A stretch of 6,140 bases of DNA, taken from Clostridium sp. CAG:508 (lineage in GTDB: Bacteria; Bacillota; Clostridia; TANB77; CAG-508). Shown one piece after another: positions 5,979 through 6,140 of the stretch. The stretch is from NCBI GenBank assembly GCA_000435755.1, contig FR889087.1, forward strand, positions 12,498 to 18,637, given 5' to 3'. The notes under the pieces were generated by a model, which saw only the letters and a list, made by a program, of their open reading frames with translations, was not told the origin of the DNA and did not search any database. Each line of letters opens with the position of its first letter. Position 1 is the stretch's first letter. The translations under genes were made by a program, and so were the position numbers.

Positions 5979-6007
5979 TATTTTATGTCGAATTTTGCAA
6001 AATTGTG
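5979..6007 (-). promoter_or_regulatory. Candidate sigma-K promoter of yabG
   Basis: On the minus strand CACA (6004-6007) and CATAAAATA (5979-5987) are spaced by 16 bp, an exact fit to the mACm-N16-CATAnnnTA pattern of sigma-K promoters as I recall it. CATAAAAT also resembles a sigma-E -10. The start would be about 5972, some 28 nt before the ATG at 5944. B. subtilis yabG is sigma-K dependent. Confidence 0.65.
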
Positions 6008-6020
6008 ACTTATCAATAAT

Positions 6021-6054
6021 GCAAAAAACTGTACAAATTTGACTTGTACAGTTT
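6021..6054 (-). terminator. Rho-independent terminator of the gene upstream of yabG
   Basis: An 11-pair stem AAACTGTACAA/TTGTACAGTTT (6026-6036 with 6044-6054) with a 7-base loop is followed on the minus strand by a run of six T residues that begins in the stem. It starts 12 bp after the stop at 6067 and isolates yabG from the incoming gene. Confidence 0.85.
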
Positions 6055-6066
6055 ATATATATATTT

Positions 6067-6140
6067 CTAATTTTGATTTGTTATAGTTACTGTATTTGCT
6101 ATGGTTGTGTTTTTGTCTACTACCAAAGTTGCACCTTGTG
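6067..6140 (-). CDS. C-terminal end of an unidentified protein (5' end beyond window)
   Basis: Only 23 complete codons are visible, ending in GATLVVDKNTTIANTVTITN plus two residues and a TAG at 6067-6069. The frame is chosen because its stop sits just before the terminator; the two other frames either stop at once or run into the terminator stem. The alternating Val/Thr/Ile pattern suggests beta strands, as in surface, coat or SPOCS-type proteins, but 23 residues do not allow a family call. Confidence 0.5.
   Translation of the reverse strand, partial: QGATLVVDKNTTIANTVTITNQN

Noticed and set aside
1..6140. CRISPR array, insertion sequence, tRNA or rRNA genes
   Set aside because: No spaced repeats, transposase, terminal inverted repeats or tRNA cloverleaf-like sequence was seen; gene content is chromosomal core and sporulation.

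Overview
The window looks like a chromosomal segment of a low-GC, spore-forming member of the Firmicutes, most likely a clostridium. The DNA is strongly AT-rich, the Shine-Dalgarno sequences are purine-rich, and genes on both strands are recognisable. Several of them (yabG, sipL, yunB) belong to the endospore-building programme. The order yabG-veg-sipL resembles, from memory, the Clostridioides difficile arrangement; yabG-veg adjacency is also known from Bacillus subtilis.

Left part (1-2311), housekeeping. The N-terminal two thirds of ruvA (minus strand) run off the left edge. Divergent from it is tcdA, a tRNA t6A dehydratase. Next comes the L13-S9 ribosomal operon rplM-rpsI, with a good sigma-A-type promoter and a structured leader that resembles the L13 autoregulatory leader. 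A hairpin at 2281-2311 separates rpsI from the convergent minus-strand genes.

Right part (2317-6140), minus strand, read right to left. The last codons of an unidentified gene enter from the right edge and are followed by a strong terminator. Then comes yabG, the sporulation cysteine protease. It has a very good sigma-K-type promoter, but its reading frame is broken by what looks like one extra base near 5830. Then veg, with a textbook sigma-A promoter, and a terminator. Finally there is a translationally overlapping pair: sipL (SPOCS/DUF3794 repeats plus a C-terminal LysM domain) and yunB. SipL anchors the coat basement layer through SpoIVA, YunB is a mother-cell sporulation protein, and YabG processes coat proteins late in sporulation, so this is a compact spore-envelope assembly cluster.

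No mobile element, CRISPR array, tRNA or rRNA is visible, and no stretch above 300 bases lacks a gene. I do not see a wholly undescribed system. The points most worth following up are the frameshifted yabG behind an apparently intact sporulation promoter, the sipL-yunB coupling, and the short tandem repeat between yabG and veg.
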